A stretch of DNA of 64,000 nucleotides, from assembly GCF_009911265.1 (NCBI RefSeq), contig NZ_QXXA01000007.1:162653-226652 (forward strand). Reading direction: 5' to 3'. This document shows, piece by piece, positions 45,315-54,789 of the stretch (the stretch's first letter is position 1; every line of letters begins with the position of its first letter). A program made the position numbers and the translations under genes. Below the pieces are notes generated by a model. The model saw only the letters and a list, made by a program, of their open reading frames with translations, was not told the origin of the DNA and did not search any database. Source of the DNA: Senegalia massiliensis. GTDB lineage: Bacteria; Bacillota; Clostridia; Tissierellales; SIT17.

Positions 45315-46180
45315 TGGCTACAGATATAAAATTATTTAACTCAAATGATGAAAATGCATGGTGTCCTGGTTGTGGTAATTTTGGAATATTAAACTCATTA
45401 AAAAAAGCTTTTTCTGAGGCTAATTTAAAACCTCACCAAATACTTTTATGCTCTGGTATTGGACAAGCTGCTAAAACACCACATTATATAAATGTAAATG
45501 GATTTAATGGTCTTCATGGTAGAGCATTACCTCCTGCATTAGGTGCTAATATTGCAAATAAAGATCTTAAAATAGTTGTTACTTCAGGAGATGGAGACAC
45601 TTACGGTGAAGGCGGAAATCACTTTATCCATAATATAAGAAGAAATATAGATATAACTCATTTAGTACATGATAATCAAATTTATGGCTTAACTAAAGGA
45701 CAAGGTTCTCCTACTACTGCTAAAGGCCAAGTAACTTCCATGCAATTAGACGGTGTTAGGGTGGATCCTTTTAATCCTATAGCTACAGCTATGACTATGG
45801 GAGCAACTTTTGTTGCTAGAAGTTTTTCTGGAGATGTAAATCATCTATCAGAAATGATTCAAAAGGCTATGGAACATAAAGGTTATGCTCTTATTGATAT
45901 ATTACAACCTTGTGTTACTTTTAATAAGGTAAATACTTTTAAATGGTATAAAGATAGAGTTTATAAACTTGATGAAAATTATGATCCAACAGATAAAGAT
46001 CAAGCATTTAAAAAAGCAAATGAGTGGGGAGATGATGGAATCCCTCTTGGAATAATATACCAAGATAAAGAAGCAATCTCATTTAATGATAGAATTCCAC
46101 AAATAAGAGATAATAAACCTCTAGTAGATAGAGAATGGTCTCCTAAAGATGCATCAAAATTCATGGAAGACTTTAGATAG
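45314..46180 (+). CDS. korB: 2-oxoacid:ferredoxin oxidoreductase, beta subunit
   Basis: 288 residues, thiamine-diphosphate binding. WCPGCGNFGIL at the N-terminus supplies cluster cysteines; the ThDP motif is SGDGDTYGEGGNHFIHNIRRNIDITHLVHDNQIYGLTKGQ, with SPTT after it. A further Cys is at QPCVTFN. The start codon shares a base with the korA stop (TAATG), so the subunits are coupled. It ends at a strong two-way terminator shared with potD. Confidence 0.93.
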   Translation: MATDIKLFNSNDENAWCPGCGNFGILNSLKKAFSEANLKPHQILLCSGIGQAAKTPHYINVNGFNGLHGRALPPALGANIANKDLKIVVTSGDGDTYGEGGNHFIHNIRRNIDITHLVHDNQIYGLTKGQGSPTTAKGQVTSMQLDGVRVDPFNPIATAMTMGATFVARSFSGDVNHLSEMIQKAMEHKGYALIDILQPCVTFNKVNTFKWYKDRVYKLDENYDPTDKDQAFKKANEWGDDGIPLGIIYQDKEAISFNDRIPQIRDNKPLVDREWSPKDASKFMEDFR

Positions 46181-46218
46181 TCAAAATAAGAGAAGGCAAT
46201 TGCCTTCTCTTATTTTGA
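46181..46218. terminator. Bidirectional terminator between korB and potD
   Basis: A 38-base perfect palindrome (arms of 19, core AGAGAAGGCAA and complement), with TTATTTT on both strands. It overlaps the potD stop and starts at the end of korB. Confidence 0.92.
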
Positions 46219-47241
46219 TGCTTTTACTTCTGTCCATAATTTATCATAAACTTTTAAAAATTCTCCTGGATCTAGAAACACTTCACTATTTTTAACTTGC
46301 TCTTCAGTTGGATATGCAATTTCGCTCTTTTGTAATTCTTCAGCTAATTCTTGTTTTGCTTCTTTATTAGGAGTAGAATATCCTATATACTCTGTATTTT
46401 TAAGTGCAATGTCTTTCCTAGTCATAAAGTCTATAAACTTTTCAGCTAACTCCTTATTCTCAGAGGTTTTTGGTATAACCATATTATCATACCATAAGTT
46501 AGAACCTTCTTTAGGAACTACATAATCAAGGTTTTTATTTTCTTCCATCAAATATATAGCATCTCCAGACCATTGTACTGACAATGCTGCTTCTTCTCTA
46601 ACCATCATATCTTTGCCTTCATCACCTACATATGCAAGTACTAAATCCTTTTGTTTTATTAATTCTTGTTTTGTTTTTTCTAATTCTTGCTCATCAGTGG
46701 AGTTTAAAGAATAACCTAATTTTTTAAGTGCAACTGCAAAAGAATCTCTTTGGCTATCTATCATCAATATTTCATCTTTATACTTCTCATTCCATAAAAT
46801 ATTCCAACTATCTACTTTTTCTTCTACCATATTTTTATTGTATAATATTCCCATTGTTCCCCACATATATGGCACAGAATACTCATTATTAGGATCAAAA
46901 TCTAAGCTTTTAAATCTGTCATCAATCTTATCATAGTTAGTTATATTATTCATATCAATTTTATATAATAAATCTTCTTTTATCATTTTTTCAATCATAT
47001 AATCTGATGGAAATGCTACATCATAACTAGTTCCGCCTTGTTTTATCTTTACATACATTTCTTCATTTGTAGGGAAAGTTTCATATATTACGTTTACATC
47101 ATACTCTTTCTCAAATTCATCAAGAACTGTTTCATCGATGTAATCGCCCCAATTATATACATGTAACTCTTCCTTGTCTTCCCCACATGAACTTAGAAAA
47201 AGGATACTTACTAATAATAATAGAATAAATATTTTTTTCAT
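46210..47241 (-). CDS. potD: Spermidine/putrescine-binding lipoprotein PotD
   Basis: 343 residues. Signal peptide with lipobox FLSSC (Cys about 19), then a type-2 binding-protein domain (LHVYNWGDYIDETVLDEFEKEY, WGTMGILYNKN, EAALSVQWSGDAIYLMEENK). It binds polyamine outside the membrane for PotABC. Last gene of the XRE-potABCD operon. Confidence 0.92.
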   Translation of the reverse strand: MKKIFILLLLVSILFLSSCGEDKEELHVYNWGDYIDETVLDEFEKEYDVNVIYETFPTNEEMYVKIKQGGTSYDVAFPSDYMIEKMIKEDLLYKIDMNNITNYDKIDDRFKSLDFDPNNEYSVPYMWGTMGILYNKNMVEEKVDSWNILWNEKYKDEILMIDSQRDSFAVALKKLGYSLNSTDEQELEKTKQELIKQKDLVLAYVGDEGKDMMVREEAALSVQWSGDAIYLMEENKNLDYVVPKEGSNLWYDNMVIPKTSENKELAEKFIDFMTRKDIALKNTEYIGYSTPNKEAKQELAEELQKSEIAYPTEEQVKNSEVFLDPGEFLKVYDKLWTEVKASK

Positions 47242-47243
47242 AT

Positions 47244-48026
47244 TTACACCTCTTCATTCATTTTTTTTGATGTTCTTTTATTTATTATTAACATTAATAT
47301 TAATACAGATAAAAACATTAATGTAGAAAGTGCATTTATTTTTGGATCTATTCCTCTCCTAGCCATAGAATATATAGTTATTGACAAATTACTTATGCCA
47401 GAACCTGTTGTAAAAAAGCTAATTACAAAATCATCTATAGAAAGTGTAAAGGCAATTAAAGCCCCTGTTACTATCCCAGGTGATATTTCAGGTAGAATTA
47501 TTTTTCTAAATGCATAAAAAGGTGTAGCACCCAAATCCATAGCAGCTTCTGAAATATCTTTAGGTAATTGTTTTAATTTAGGTAATACAGCAAGTATTAC
47601 ATATGGTATGCTAAATGTTATATGTGAAAGTAAAAGAGTCATAAAGCCAAGTCTAATTTTTATAAATATAAATAAAGTCATAAGAGCAATACCTGTAACT
47701 ATATCTGGATTTAATACAGGCAAATAATTTATATTTAAAATAATTTTTTTTCTAAAACTTTTCATGTTATAAATTCCAATAGCAGATAATGTACCAATTA
47801 TAGTAGATATAATTGATGAAAATATTGCTATACTAATAGTATAATAAAGAGATTTCATTATTTCTCTACTTTTAAATAATTCTCTATACCAGTTTAATGT
47901 AAATCCATCCCATGTACCTTGTAGTCTAGAATCATTAAATGAAAATATAATTAGTACAGCAATAGGTGCATAAAGAAATAGAAAAATTAAAAATATATAT
48001 ATTTTTTGTATATATTTTTCTACCAT
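47244..48026 (-). CDS. potC: Spermidine/putrescine ABC transporter permease PotC
   Basis: 260 residues, six membrane helices, EAA loop SEAAMDLGATPFYAFRKIILPEISPG. Forms the channel with PotB. Its start overlaps the potB stop by seven bases and its stop is next to the potD start, so all are co-translated. Motifs at the N-terminus (YAPIAVLIIFSFNDSR) are typical PotC. Confidence 0.92.
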   Translation of the reverse strand: MVEKYIQKIYIFLIFLFLYAPIAVLIIFSFNDSRLQGTWDGFTLNWYRELFKSREIMKSLYYTISIAIFSSIISTIIGTLSAIGIYNMKSFRKKIILNINYLPVLNPDIVTGIALMTLFIFIKIRLGFMTLLLSHITFSIPYVILAVLPKLKQLPKDISEAAMDLGATPFYAFRKIILPEISPGIVTGALIAFTLSIDDFVISFFTTGSGISNLSITIYSMARRGIDPKINALSTLMFLSVLILMLIINKRTSKKMNEEV

Positions 48027-48853
48027 AAACCTGCACCTCCTTCTTCTTTATCTTCATACTTGCTTAAAATTGCCATAGCAAATAATATTATTATCATAAG
48101 TACTAATGCTATAGTTGAACCAAAATGCCAGTCATTTATTCTTAAAAATTGCTCTTCTACTAAGTTTCCTATTAGCCAATATTGACCTCCACCTAAAAGT
48201 TTTGATATTACAAAAGTACTTACTGCAGGCATAAATACCATAGTTATCCCAGATATAACTCCTGGTAAACTTAATGGAAAAATCACTTTTAAAAACACCT
48301 TAAATTTATTTGCACCTAAATCCTCTGCGGCTTCTAAAATATTTTTATCCATTTTAATTAAAACTGTATAAATTGGAAGTATCATAAATGGTAAAAAATT
48401 ATAAACCATACCAAGTATTACAGCCCCATCATTATATAATAAATCAAGTGCAGGTAGCCCAATACTCCTTAATAAATTATTAATAATACCTTTTTTTCCA
48501 AGTATACTCATCCATGCATAAGTTCTAAGTAAAAAATTCATCCACATAGGTATTATTACTAATAATATATAAGTATTTCTTTTTTTTATAGATAATTTAG
48601 ACAGTATAAAAGAAAAAGGATAACCAATTATAAGACACATTATAGTAGAAATTACTGCAAGTAAAATTGATCTCCATAAAACATTTAGATAAACTGGTTC
48701 TAAAAATCTATAGAAATTTTCCAAAGAAAACTTTAATCCTAATGGACTAGAATAATCTTCAATTGTAATACCATATAGAAATACTAATATTAATGGTAAT
48801 ACAATAAAAATAACACTCCAAAAAATATAAGGATAAGCTGCTATTCTTTTCAT
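48020..48853 (-). CDS. potB: Spermidine/putrescine ABC transporter permease PotB
   Basis: 277 residues, six membrane helices. The EAA loop is LEAAEDLGANKFKVFLKVIFPLSLPG. It pairs with PotC. Typical PotB features: WMNFLLRTYAWM and GGGQYWLIGNLVEEQF. It is separated from potA by four bases. Confidence 0.92.
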   Translation of the reverse strand: MKRIAAYPYIFWSVIFIVLPLILVFLYGITIEDYSSPLGLKFSLENFYRFLEPVYLNVLWRSILLAVISTIMCLIIGYPFSFILSKLSIKKRNTYILLVIIPMWMNFLLRTYAWMSILGKKGIINNLLRSIGLPALDLLYNDGAVILGMVYNFLPFMILPIYTVLIKMDKNILEAAEDLGANKFKVFLKVIFPLSLPGVISGITMVFMPAVSTFVISKLLGGGQYWLIGNLVEEQFLRINDWHFGSTIALVLMIIILFAMAILSKYEDKEEGGAGLW

Positions 48854-48857
48854 TAAT

Positions 48858-49898
48858 TTAATCCTCCTTATGCATCACATGTATATCTTCAGGTCTGAAA
48901 TGTATTCCGATTTGAGTATCCATATCTTGTTTCAATGTACTGTGTACTAACCATGTCCTTTCATTTTCTTCAATTATCATTTCATAGTGAACTCCTTTAA
49001 ATATTACTGACTTAATAGTACCTATAAGTTTAGAATTTTCTTTAGATACTAACTTTATATCTTCAGGTCTTATAACTATATCTACTTTTTCATTATTATT
49101 AAAACCCTTATCTACACAGTCGAATATGTTATCAGCAAATTTTACTACATAATCTCTTATCATTTTACCTTCTATAATATTACTTTCCCCAACAAACTTT
49201 GCTACAAATTTATTTTTAGGTTCATTATATATATCAACTGGACTTCCTTTTTGTTGGATTTCACCTTTATCCATAACAATAATAGTATCTGACATAGTAA
49301 GTGCTTCCTCTTGATCATGTGTAACATATATAAAAGTTATTCCCACTTCTTTTTGCATGTTTTTAAGCTCTAATTGCATTTCTTGTCTTAGTTTTAAATC
49401 TAAGGCTCCTAAAGGTTCATCTAATAGTAATACTTTAGGTTCATTAACAAGTGCCCTTGCAATAGCTATTCTCTGTTGCTGCCCTCCACTTAGTGAACTT
49501 ATTTTTCTATTTTCATATCCTTCAAGCCCTACTAAAGATAGCATCTTGCTTACTTTCTTTTTTATTTCATCTTGAGAAATTTTTTTTATTTTTAACCCAA
49601 AAGCAATATTTTCAAAAATATTCATATGTGGAAAAAGTGCATACTTTTGAAATACAGTATTAATCTGTCTTTTATAAGGAGGTACATCGTTTATTTTCTT
49701 ATCATTAAAATAAATATTTCCTTCATTTGGTTGTTCAAATCCTCCTATTATTCTAAGTGTAGTAGTTTTACCACAACCACTTGGCCCTAAAAGCGTTAAA
49801 AATTCATTTTCTTTAATTTTTAAATCAATATTTTTCAACACTTTTGTATCTCCATAACTTTTAATTATATTTTCTAATTTTATAATATTCTTCTCCAT
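48858..49898 (-). CDS. potA: Spermidine/putrescine ABC transporter ATP-binding protein PotA
   Basis: 346 residues. ABC ATPase with Walker [11 protein letters not shown]-loop [13 protein letters not shown], signature LSGGQQQR, Walker [13 protein letters not shown]-loop VTHDQEEA, and a C-terminal TOBE domain from about 270 ([12 protein letters not shown], ending [13 protein letters not shown]). It drives polyamine import. It starts 13 bases after the XRE regulator gene. Confidence 0.95.
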   Translation of the reverse strand: MEKNIIKLENIIKSYGDTKVLKNIDLKIKENEFLTLLGPSGCGKTTTLRIIGGFEQPNEGNIYFNDKKINDVPPYKRQINTVFQKYALFPHMNIFENIAFGLKIKKISQDEIKKKVSKMLSLVGLEGYENRKISSLSGGQQQRIAIARALVNEPKVLLLDEPLGALDLKLRQEMQLELKNMQKEVGITFIYVTHDQEEALTMSDTIIVMDKGEIQQKGSPVDIYNEPKNKFVAKFVGESNIIEGKMIRDYVVKFADNIFDCVDKGFNNNEKVDIVIRPEDIKLVSKENSKLIGTIKSVIFKGVHYEMIIEENERTWLVHSTLKQDMDTQIGIHFRPEDIHVMHKED

Positions 49899-49911
49899 AA
49901 TATACCTCCTT

Positions 49912-50451
49912 TTAAAAGTTAGGTGGAGTAGATATCCAGATTATACTTGCTTTCTTTTTACCAGCATTTATTATAGAATGATCTACATTGGATTTATAAT
50001 AAAAGCTTTCACCTTTTTTTGCTTTGTACTTTTTACCTCCAAGAATAACAAATATACTTCCACTTAATACATATCCTAATTCTTCACCTTCATGAGGATG
50101 ATCCTCTTTATATCTTCCTCCTTCTTCTAATGTCAACAAAATTGGCTCCATTTGATTTTTTTGAGCATTAGGTATTATCCATTTAAGTTCAAATTTATAT
50201 TCATCATCTTTGCTTATAAACATATCATCTTTTGAAAAAACAATTTTTTCATCTTCAACTTCAGTAAAAAAATCCTTTAAATTAGTTCCTAAACTTTCTA
50301 ATATATCAGTAAATGTAGTAATTGAAGGTGAAGTTAAATCTCTTTCAATTTGAGAAATAAAACCTTTTGATAATTCACATCTATTAGCTAATTCTTCTTG
50401 AGTTAAATTATTTTTCATTCTAAGTTCTTTAATTTTCTTTCCAATATTCAT
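49912..50451 (-). CDS. XRE-family regulator with C-terminal cupin domain
   Basis: About 179 residues. N-terminal HTH ([34 protein letters not shown], residues 2-36), then a cupin ([44 protein letters not shown], about 120-165). PuuR-like HTH-cupin proteins often sense polyamines or control amine uptake. It is the first gene of an operon with potABCD, so polyamine-dependent control of the operon is likely. The ATG at 50451, behind GGAGGGTGAT, is used rather than the upstream in-frame ATG. Confidence 0.88.
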   Translation of the reverse strand: MNIGKKIKELRMKNNLTQEELANRCELSKGFISQIERDLTSPSITTFTDILESLGTNLKDFFTEVEDEKIVFSKDDMFISKDDEYKFELKWIIPNAQKNQMEPILLTLEEGGRYKEDHPHEGEELGYVLSGSIFVILGGKKYKAKKGESFYYKSNVDHSIINAGKKKASIIWISTPPNF

Positions 50452-50478
50452 ATAATCACCCTCCAATGAAAACTTTAT

Positions 50479-50547
50479 TAAACTAAAAGTTTATAATTAC
50501 TAAACTTAAGCAATAATTATTATACTTGTTAAGTCAATTAATGTCAA
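50479..50547 (-). promoter_or_regulatory. Consensus promoter of XRE-potABCD with operator-like repeats
   Basis: Minus strand TTGACA (50547-50542), 17-base spacer, TATAAT (50524-50519): a perfect sigma-A consensus. Inside and just downstream lie TTGAC copies and the inverted TAAACT-N3-AGTTTA near 50479-50492 with another TAAACT beside it. These are candidate sites for the XRE regulator. Such a strong promoter normally needs a repressor. Confidence 0.8.
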
Positions 50548-50674
50548 TAATTTTTAATTAAAATATATAATAAATTATAATTACATTATCTCAATTTAAA
50601 AACTTCAATTGAACCTATTTACTTATAATATATTTAGTGTACAATATTATAGTAAGCTTTTAGGAGGTTTTAGT

Positions 50675-51523
50675 ATGAATGATAGAAAAAAAGGAATAGT
50701 TTTGATTTTATTATCTGCTTTATTCTTTGCTCTAATGGCAGCTACTGTTAAGTATCTAGATGGAATACCTGTAGCAGAAAAAATATTTTTTAGAAACTTA
50801 CTAGGTTTTATAGTAGCTACATATTTAATTGTCAAGAATAAAAAATCTATGTTAGGTAATAATAAAAAACTTCTGATTCTAAGAAGTATATTTGGTCTTT
50901 TAGGAGTAGCTGGATATTTTTATGCACTATCGTATCTACCTTTAGCTGATTCTGTTATATTAAATAAAATGTCACCATTCTTTGTGTTACTACTTGCAGC
51001 AGTATTTTTAGGTGAAAAAATAAAAAAGCTTCAAATTTTATCTTTAATATTAGCTATTTTAGGTGCTGGACTTGTTATAAAACCAGAATTTGATGTAAGT
51101 TTAATGCCATATATAATAGCTCTTACAGCATCTTTTTTTGCAGGTTCTGCATATACTGTAATACGTCATCTAAGACATACTGATTCTTCAGAGACTATTG
51201 TTTTTTATTTTACATTAATTTCAACAATAGCAATGATTCCATTTATGTTAAATGGACAATTTGTAATTCCTGATGCCAAACAAACAGTGGGTTTTTTAGC
51301 TCTTGGTACATTTGCAACTGCAGCTCAATTTTGTATGACAAATGCATATAGATTTGCACCAGCTGGCGAACTCGCAATATATACTTATACTAATATTGTG
51401 TTTTCAACAATAATAGGTATAATTGTTTGGTCAGAAATCCCTGGAATATTAAGTTCTATAGGAGGTTCTTTGATTATTCTTGCAGGATTTATCAATTATT
51501 ATACTAATAAAAAAAAGGCTTAA
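50675..51523 (+). CDS. DMT-superfamily (EamA) transporter
   Basis: About 283 residues, ten membrane helices in two EamA repeats (first GIVLILLSALFFALMAATVKYL, second starting at about ALTASFFAGSAYTVIRHL). Family members export amino acids, nucleosides or other metabolites. The in-frame start at 50609 is unlikely; ATG at 50675 follows AGGAGG by seven bases. It diverges from the XRE-pot operon, but the spacing gives no proof of shared control. Confidence 0.88.
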   Translation: MNDRKKGIVLILLSALFFALMAATVKYLDGIPVAEKIFFRNLLGFIVATYLIVKNKKSMLGNNKKLLILRSIFGLLGVAGYFYALSYLPLADSVILNKMSPFFVLLLAAVFLGEKIKKLQILSLILAILGAGLVIKPEFDVSLMPYIIALTASFFAGSAYTVIRHLRHTDSSETIVFYFTLISTIAMIPFMLNGQFVIPDAKQTVGFLALGTFATAAQFCMTNAYRFAPAGELAIYTYTNIVFSTIIGIIVWSEIPGILSSIGGSLIILAGFINYYTNKKKA

Positions 51524-51542
51524 AATAATTAAGCCTTTTTTT
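51510..51542. terminator. Bidirectional terminator between the EamA gene and thiI
   Basis: 14-bp stem (AAAAAAAGGCTTAA and complement, loop AATAA) with T-runs on both strands, overlapping both gene ends. Confidence 0.9.
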
Positions 51543-52710
51543 ATATACTTATTGTAGTTATTTTCATTTTATTAATTGCATCTTCTATTAATCCTTCTAC
51601 ATCCAAAACCTTTTCAGATTCTTCTATATCTCTTAATTCTGGACTAGTTACTGGGTGCTTAGGTAAAAATACAGAACAGCAGTCTTCAAATGGTAATATA
51701 GATGTTTCAAATGTTTCTATATCTTTTGCTATTTCAATTATTTCTGTCTTATTAAATCCAATAAGTGGTCTTAATATAGGTATATTAACTGAAGAATTAG
51801 TTACATTTAAACTTTTCATAGTTTGACTTGCTACCTGTCCCAGATTCTCACCTGTAATAATACAATCTATGTTATTTATATTTGCTATGCTTTCTGCTAT
51901 TTTAGTCATAAATCTTCTTGATATTATAGTCATTTCTGATGGCGGACAATACTTATTAATAGCTTTTTGTATATTTAGTATGTTTACACTATATAACTTT
52001 ATTTCTCCTGTATACATAGAAATTATTTTAGCTAAATCTTTTACCTTTTCTTCAGCTCTTTCACTTGTAAATGGGTAGCTATGATAATGTACTGCCTCTA
52101 TTGATACTCCTCTTTTTGCAATCATAAATCCTGCTACTGGACTATCTATTCCTCCTGATAATAATAATAATCCTTTACCATTGGTTCCTAATGGTAACCC
52201 ACCATATCCATATATTTTTTCTGTATAGATATAAACTTTTTGTCTTATATCTACATAAACATAAATATCGGGATTATGAATATCAACTTTTAAATCCTCA
52301 GTATTCTGTAATATATATGCTCCTACTTCTCTAGCTACTTCCATTGAATTAACAGGAAATTTTTTATCAGCCCTCTTACAATCAACTTTAAATGTTCTTA
52401 TTTTACGTTTTTTTATAGCTTCTTTTAATGCTTTTAGAGAATTAACTTTTATGCTATCTAAATTTTTTTCTATTTTATATGCTGGACTTAAATGAACTAA
52501 TCCAAAGACTTTTTTTACTCTATTTATTACTTTATCAATATTATCTTCATTTACTTCTACATACATCTTTCCAAGTTCTCTATATACATTAGGACTTCCT
52601 AAGTCCCTAGTTGCTGCTTTAATTTTTCCTAATAACTTTTTTTCAAAAAAGTTTCTCTTTCCTTTCTTTAATGCCACTTCTCCTACACTTATGCTTATTA
52701 CATTTTTCAT
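51541..52710 (-). CDS. thiI: tRNA 4-thiouridine sulfurtransferase ThiI
   Basis: 389 residues. NFLD/THUMP RNA-binding part (about 60-165), then a PP-loop ATPase (LLLSGGIDSPVAGFMIAKRG). No rhodanese domain, as in most Firmicutes. It thiolates U8 of tRNA and may serve thiamine synthesis, with sulfur from the cysteine desulfurase encoded just upstream. The C-terminal FEDCCSVFLPKHP is typical. Confidence 0.94.
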   Translation of the reverse strand: MKNVISISVGEVALKKGKRNFFEKKLLGKIKAATRDLGSPNVYRELGKMYVEVNEDNIDKVINRVKKVFGLVHLSPAYKIEKNLDSIKVNSLKALKEAIKKRKIRTFKVDCKRADKKFPVNSMEVAREVGAYILQNTEDLKVDIHNPDIYVYVDIRQKVYIYTEKIYGYGGLPLGTNGKGLLLLSGGIDSPVAGFMIAKRGVSIEAVHYHSYPFTSERAEEKVKDLAKIISMYTGEIKLYSVNILNIQKAINKYCPPSEMTIISRRFMTKIAESIANINNIDCIITGENLGQVASQTMKSLNVTNSSVNIPILRPLIGFNKTEIIEIAKDIETFETSILPFEDCCSVFLPKHPVTSPELRDIEESEKVLDVEGLIEDAINKMKITTISI

Positions 52711-52714
52711 AATT

Positions 52715-53869
52715 TCACCTCATCATTATATCTCTTATTTCTTCTACTCTTAACTTTAATTTTTTAATAACATAATCTATTTGTTCTTTAGTATTATAAA
52801 TACTAAAGCTAAATCTTATAGCAGATTCAATCTCTACATTTTTTAGCCCCATAGATTTAAGAACATAGCTTCCTCTATCATCTTTAGATGAGCAAGCTGA
52901 TCCAGTGGATACATATATATCATCACTTTCTAAAAAGTGAAGTAATACTTCGCCTTTAGTATTTATAAAAGAAATATTAACTATATGTGGAGCACTATTT
53001 ATATATGCTGTATTTATTTTAATATCAGATATATTTTCTTTTACCTTTTCAATAAAATAGTTCTTTAAATCATCTAAATATTTTTTTTCAGAATTCCCTT
53101 CAGAATTTAATATCTCTATAGCTTTTGATAAACCAATTATTCCCGGAGTATTTTCTGTCCCAGATCTTATACCTTTTTCTTGTTCTCCTCCAAAAATAAT
53201 AGATTTAATATTTAATCCATCTCTTATATAGAGACATCCTACCCCTTTAGGGCCATGTATTTTATGAGCACTAAAAGAAAAGCTATCTATGCCCATCTTT
53301 TTAATATTAAAATCAATTTTACCTAAAGCTTGAATTCCATCAACATGCAAATATGCATTTGATTTATTGTTATTAATTATCTCTTTAACCTTTTCCAATG
53401 GTTGTATGCTACCTACTTCATTATTAACCATCATAAGACTTACAAGTATAGTATCTTCCAATAATTCATCTTTAAATTGATTTAAATCTATAATACCATA
53501 TTCATCTACATCTAAGTAAGTAATTTTAAAACCTTTTTGTTCATAGTTTTTTAAAATATTTAATACTGAAGGATGTTCTATTTTAGAAGTTATTATATGA
53601 TTACCTTTATTTTTATTTGCTTCAATTATACCTTGTATTGCTATGTTATTACTTTCAGTACCTCCTGATGTAAAATATATTTCACTTGATTTTACATTTA
53701 AATATTTTGAAATTATATCTCTGCCTCTTTTAATTTTTTTCTCTACTTTAAGCCCCATTCTATGAAGTGAAGATGGATTACCATAATCTTCTCTTAATAA
53801 AATATTCATTTCATCAATTACTTCATCTCTAGGTTTTGTTGTTGCACTATTATCTAGATAAACAAACAT
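52715..53869 (-). CDS. Cysteine desulfurase (IscS/NifS family)
   Basis: 384 residues, PLP enzyme. Start LDNSATTKPRDEV, PLP lysine in SFSAHKIHGPKG, catalytic Cys in STGSACSSKD. The extended Cys loop suggests group I (IscS-type). The gene is four bases upstream of thiI, which suggests a dedicated sulfur donor (NifZ-like role) for tRNA thiolation. Confidence 0.93.
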   Translation of the reverse strand: MFVYLDNSATTKPRDEVIDEMNILLREDYGNPSSLHRMGLKVEKKIKRGRDIISKYLNVKSSEIYFTSGGTESNNIAIQGIIEANKNKGNHIITSKIEHPSVLNILKNYEQKGFKITYLDVDEYGIIDLNQFKDELLEDTILVSLMMVNNEVGSIQPLEKVKEIINNNKSNAYLHVDGIQALGKIDFNIKKMGIDSFSFSAHKIHGPKGVGCLYIRDGLNIKSIIFGGEQEKGIRSGTENTPGIIGLSKAIEILNSEGNSEKKYLDDLKNYFIEKVKENISDIKINTAYINSAPHIVNISFINTKGEVLLHFLESDDIYVSTGSACSSKDDRGSYVLKSMGLKNVEIESAIRFSFSIYNTKEQIDYVIKKLKLRVEEIRDIMMR

Positions 53870-53882
53870 GTTTTCACCTCTA

Positions 53883-54494
53883 TCAATATCCTAATTTTTG
53901 ATTTATTATTATAATTTCTATATCAGTTTTCATTGGTTTTTTTTCTAAAATCACTGTAACATTACACATCCTATCTAGAGAGTTACAATCATTACACTTT
54001 CCAGTATGTCTACAAGGTGTATTAAGATTTAATCTTTCAGCATTCTTTGGACATGTAACTTCTTTAATTCTATTTATGGCTTCTTCATTATTTTCTACAA
54101 TCTTATTTATTCCAACTAATATATATACCTTATCATGTCCATAAACCATAGAAGTTACTCTATTGCCTACTCCATCAATATTAATTAATTTTCCTTCACT
54201 TGTTATGGCATTAGAACTAGAAAGATATATATTGGAATTACTTGCATTTCGTAAGACAGTATTTTTATTTTCAGAATCACATAACCAATGCCAATAAACT
54301 TTATTTCCTTTTTTAATTAATTCTTCATGTATCTTAGAATCAAATATTGTCATTGAACCCCCGATTCCTACATCCGTTTCTATATCTATTTTACTTAACA
54401 AATAATCTTTAGCTATATTAATGTTATCAAAATACTCTACTTGAAATCCATTATTTTCTAAATTGTTTATAGTTATATCAACTAAATTTTTCAA
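53883..54494 (-). CDS. LUD-domain protein (lactate utilization/DUF162)
   Basis: About 203 residues. LUD fold with VGIGGSMTIFDSKIHEEL, RVTSMVYGHDKVYILVGINKIV and a cysteine cluster near the C-terminus (CPKNAERLNLNTPCRHTGKC, NDC, DRMC) that could bind an iron-sulfur cluster or zinc. Typical of small stand-alone LUD proteins in anaerobes; substrate unknown. Start: the ATG at 54509 would put GGAGGAG inside the first codons, so the TTG at 54494, eight bases past GGAGG, is preferred. It leads an operon with the desulfurase and thiI. Confidence 0.82.
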   Translation of the reverse strand: MKNLVDITINNLENNGFQVEYFDNINIAKDYLLSKIDIETDVGIGGSMTIFDSKIHEELIKKGNKVYWHWLCDSENKNTVLRNASNSNIYLSSSNAITSEGKLINIDGVGNRVTSMVYGHDKVYILVGINKIVENNEEAINRIKEVTCPKNAERLNLNTPCRHTGKCNDCNSLDRMCNVTVILEKKPMKTDIEIIIINQKLGY

Positions 54495-54571
54495 TAAAAT
54501 CTCCTCCATATTAATCTTCTGCTAATATATTATAACATAAAAAAATTATATATATTTTTTATAAAAAGTAC

Positions 54572-54600
54572 TTGCGAAATTTGTCGTTATTTGTTATAAT
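54572..54600 (+). promoter_or_regulatory. Promoter of the putative C-rich small RNA
   Basis: TTGCGA (54572-54577), 17-base spacer, TATAAT (54595-54600). Predicted start about 54607-54608. No open frame with a ribosome binding site follows before the terminator. Confidence 0.75.
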
Positions 54601-54607
54601 TTTAATT

Positions 54608-54711
54608 GGTTATCCCCCTGGTAACCTCAAATTAAATCTCTATTCCCAATACCCCTTTTGAACGGTTAAAGGAAATAAAAAATGACCCCCGTTGGGTCAT
54701 TTTTTATTTCC
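54608..54711 (+). ncRNA. Putative small RNA with unpaired C-rich motifs
   Basis: About 100 nt between a good promoter and a strong terminator, with no coding potential. The 5' end folds as GGUUA...UAACC (54608-54626) exposing CCCCCU; further C-runs are UUCCC (54644) and ACCCCUUUU (54651). Such UCCC/CCCC motifs characterise Gram-positive sRNAs of the RsaE/RoxS kind that pair with Shine-Dalgarno sites. It could instead be an attenuated leader for the asparaginase gene 79 bases downstream. No Rfam class recognised. Confidence 0.6.
54671..54711. terminator. Terminator of the C-rich RNA
   Basis: 18-bp perfect stem (GGAAATAAAAAATGACCC and complement), loop CCGTT. The inner AATGACCC/GGGTCATT part with TTTTTTATTT behind it works as a standard terminator on the plus strand, and the mirror image on the minus strand. 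Confidence 0.88.
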
Positions 54712-54789
54712 TTAATTTTTTTTAATATATTTTATATACATTTAATTTAATTTATCTGTTAAAATAATTATAGTTAGGAGGTTTTAACA

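Noticed and set aside
54608..54711. 6S RNA, SRP RNA or a known riboswitch
   Set aside because: Too short for 6S, no GGAAGCAG-type SRP loop, and none of the conserved blocks of glutamine, ykkC, yybP-ykoY or c-di-GMP classes.
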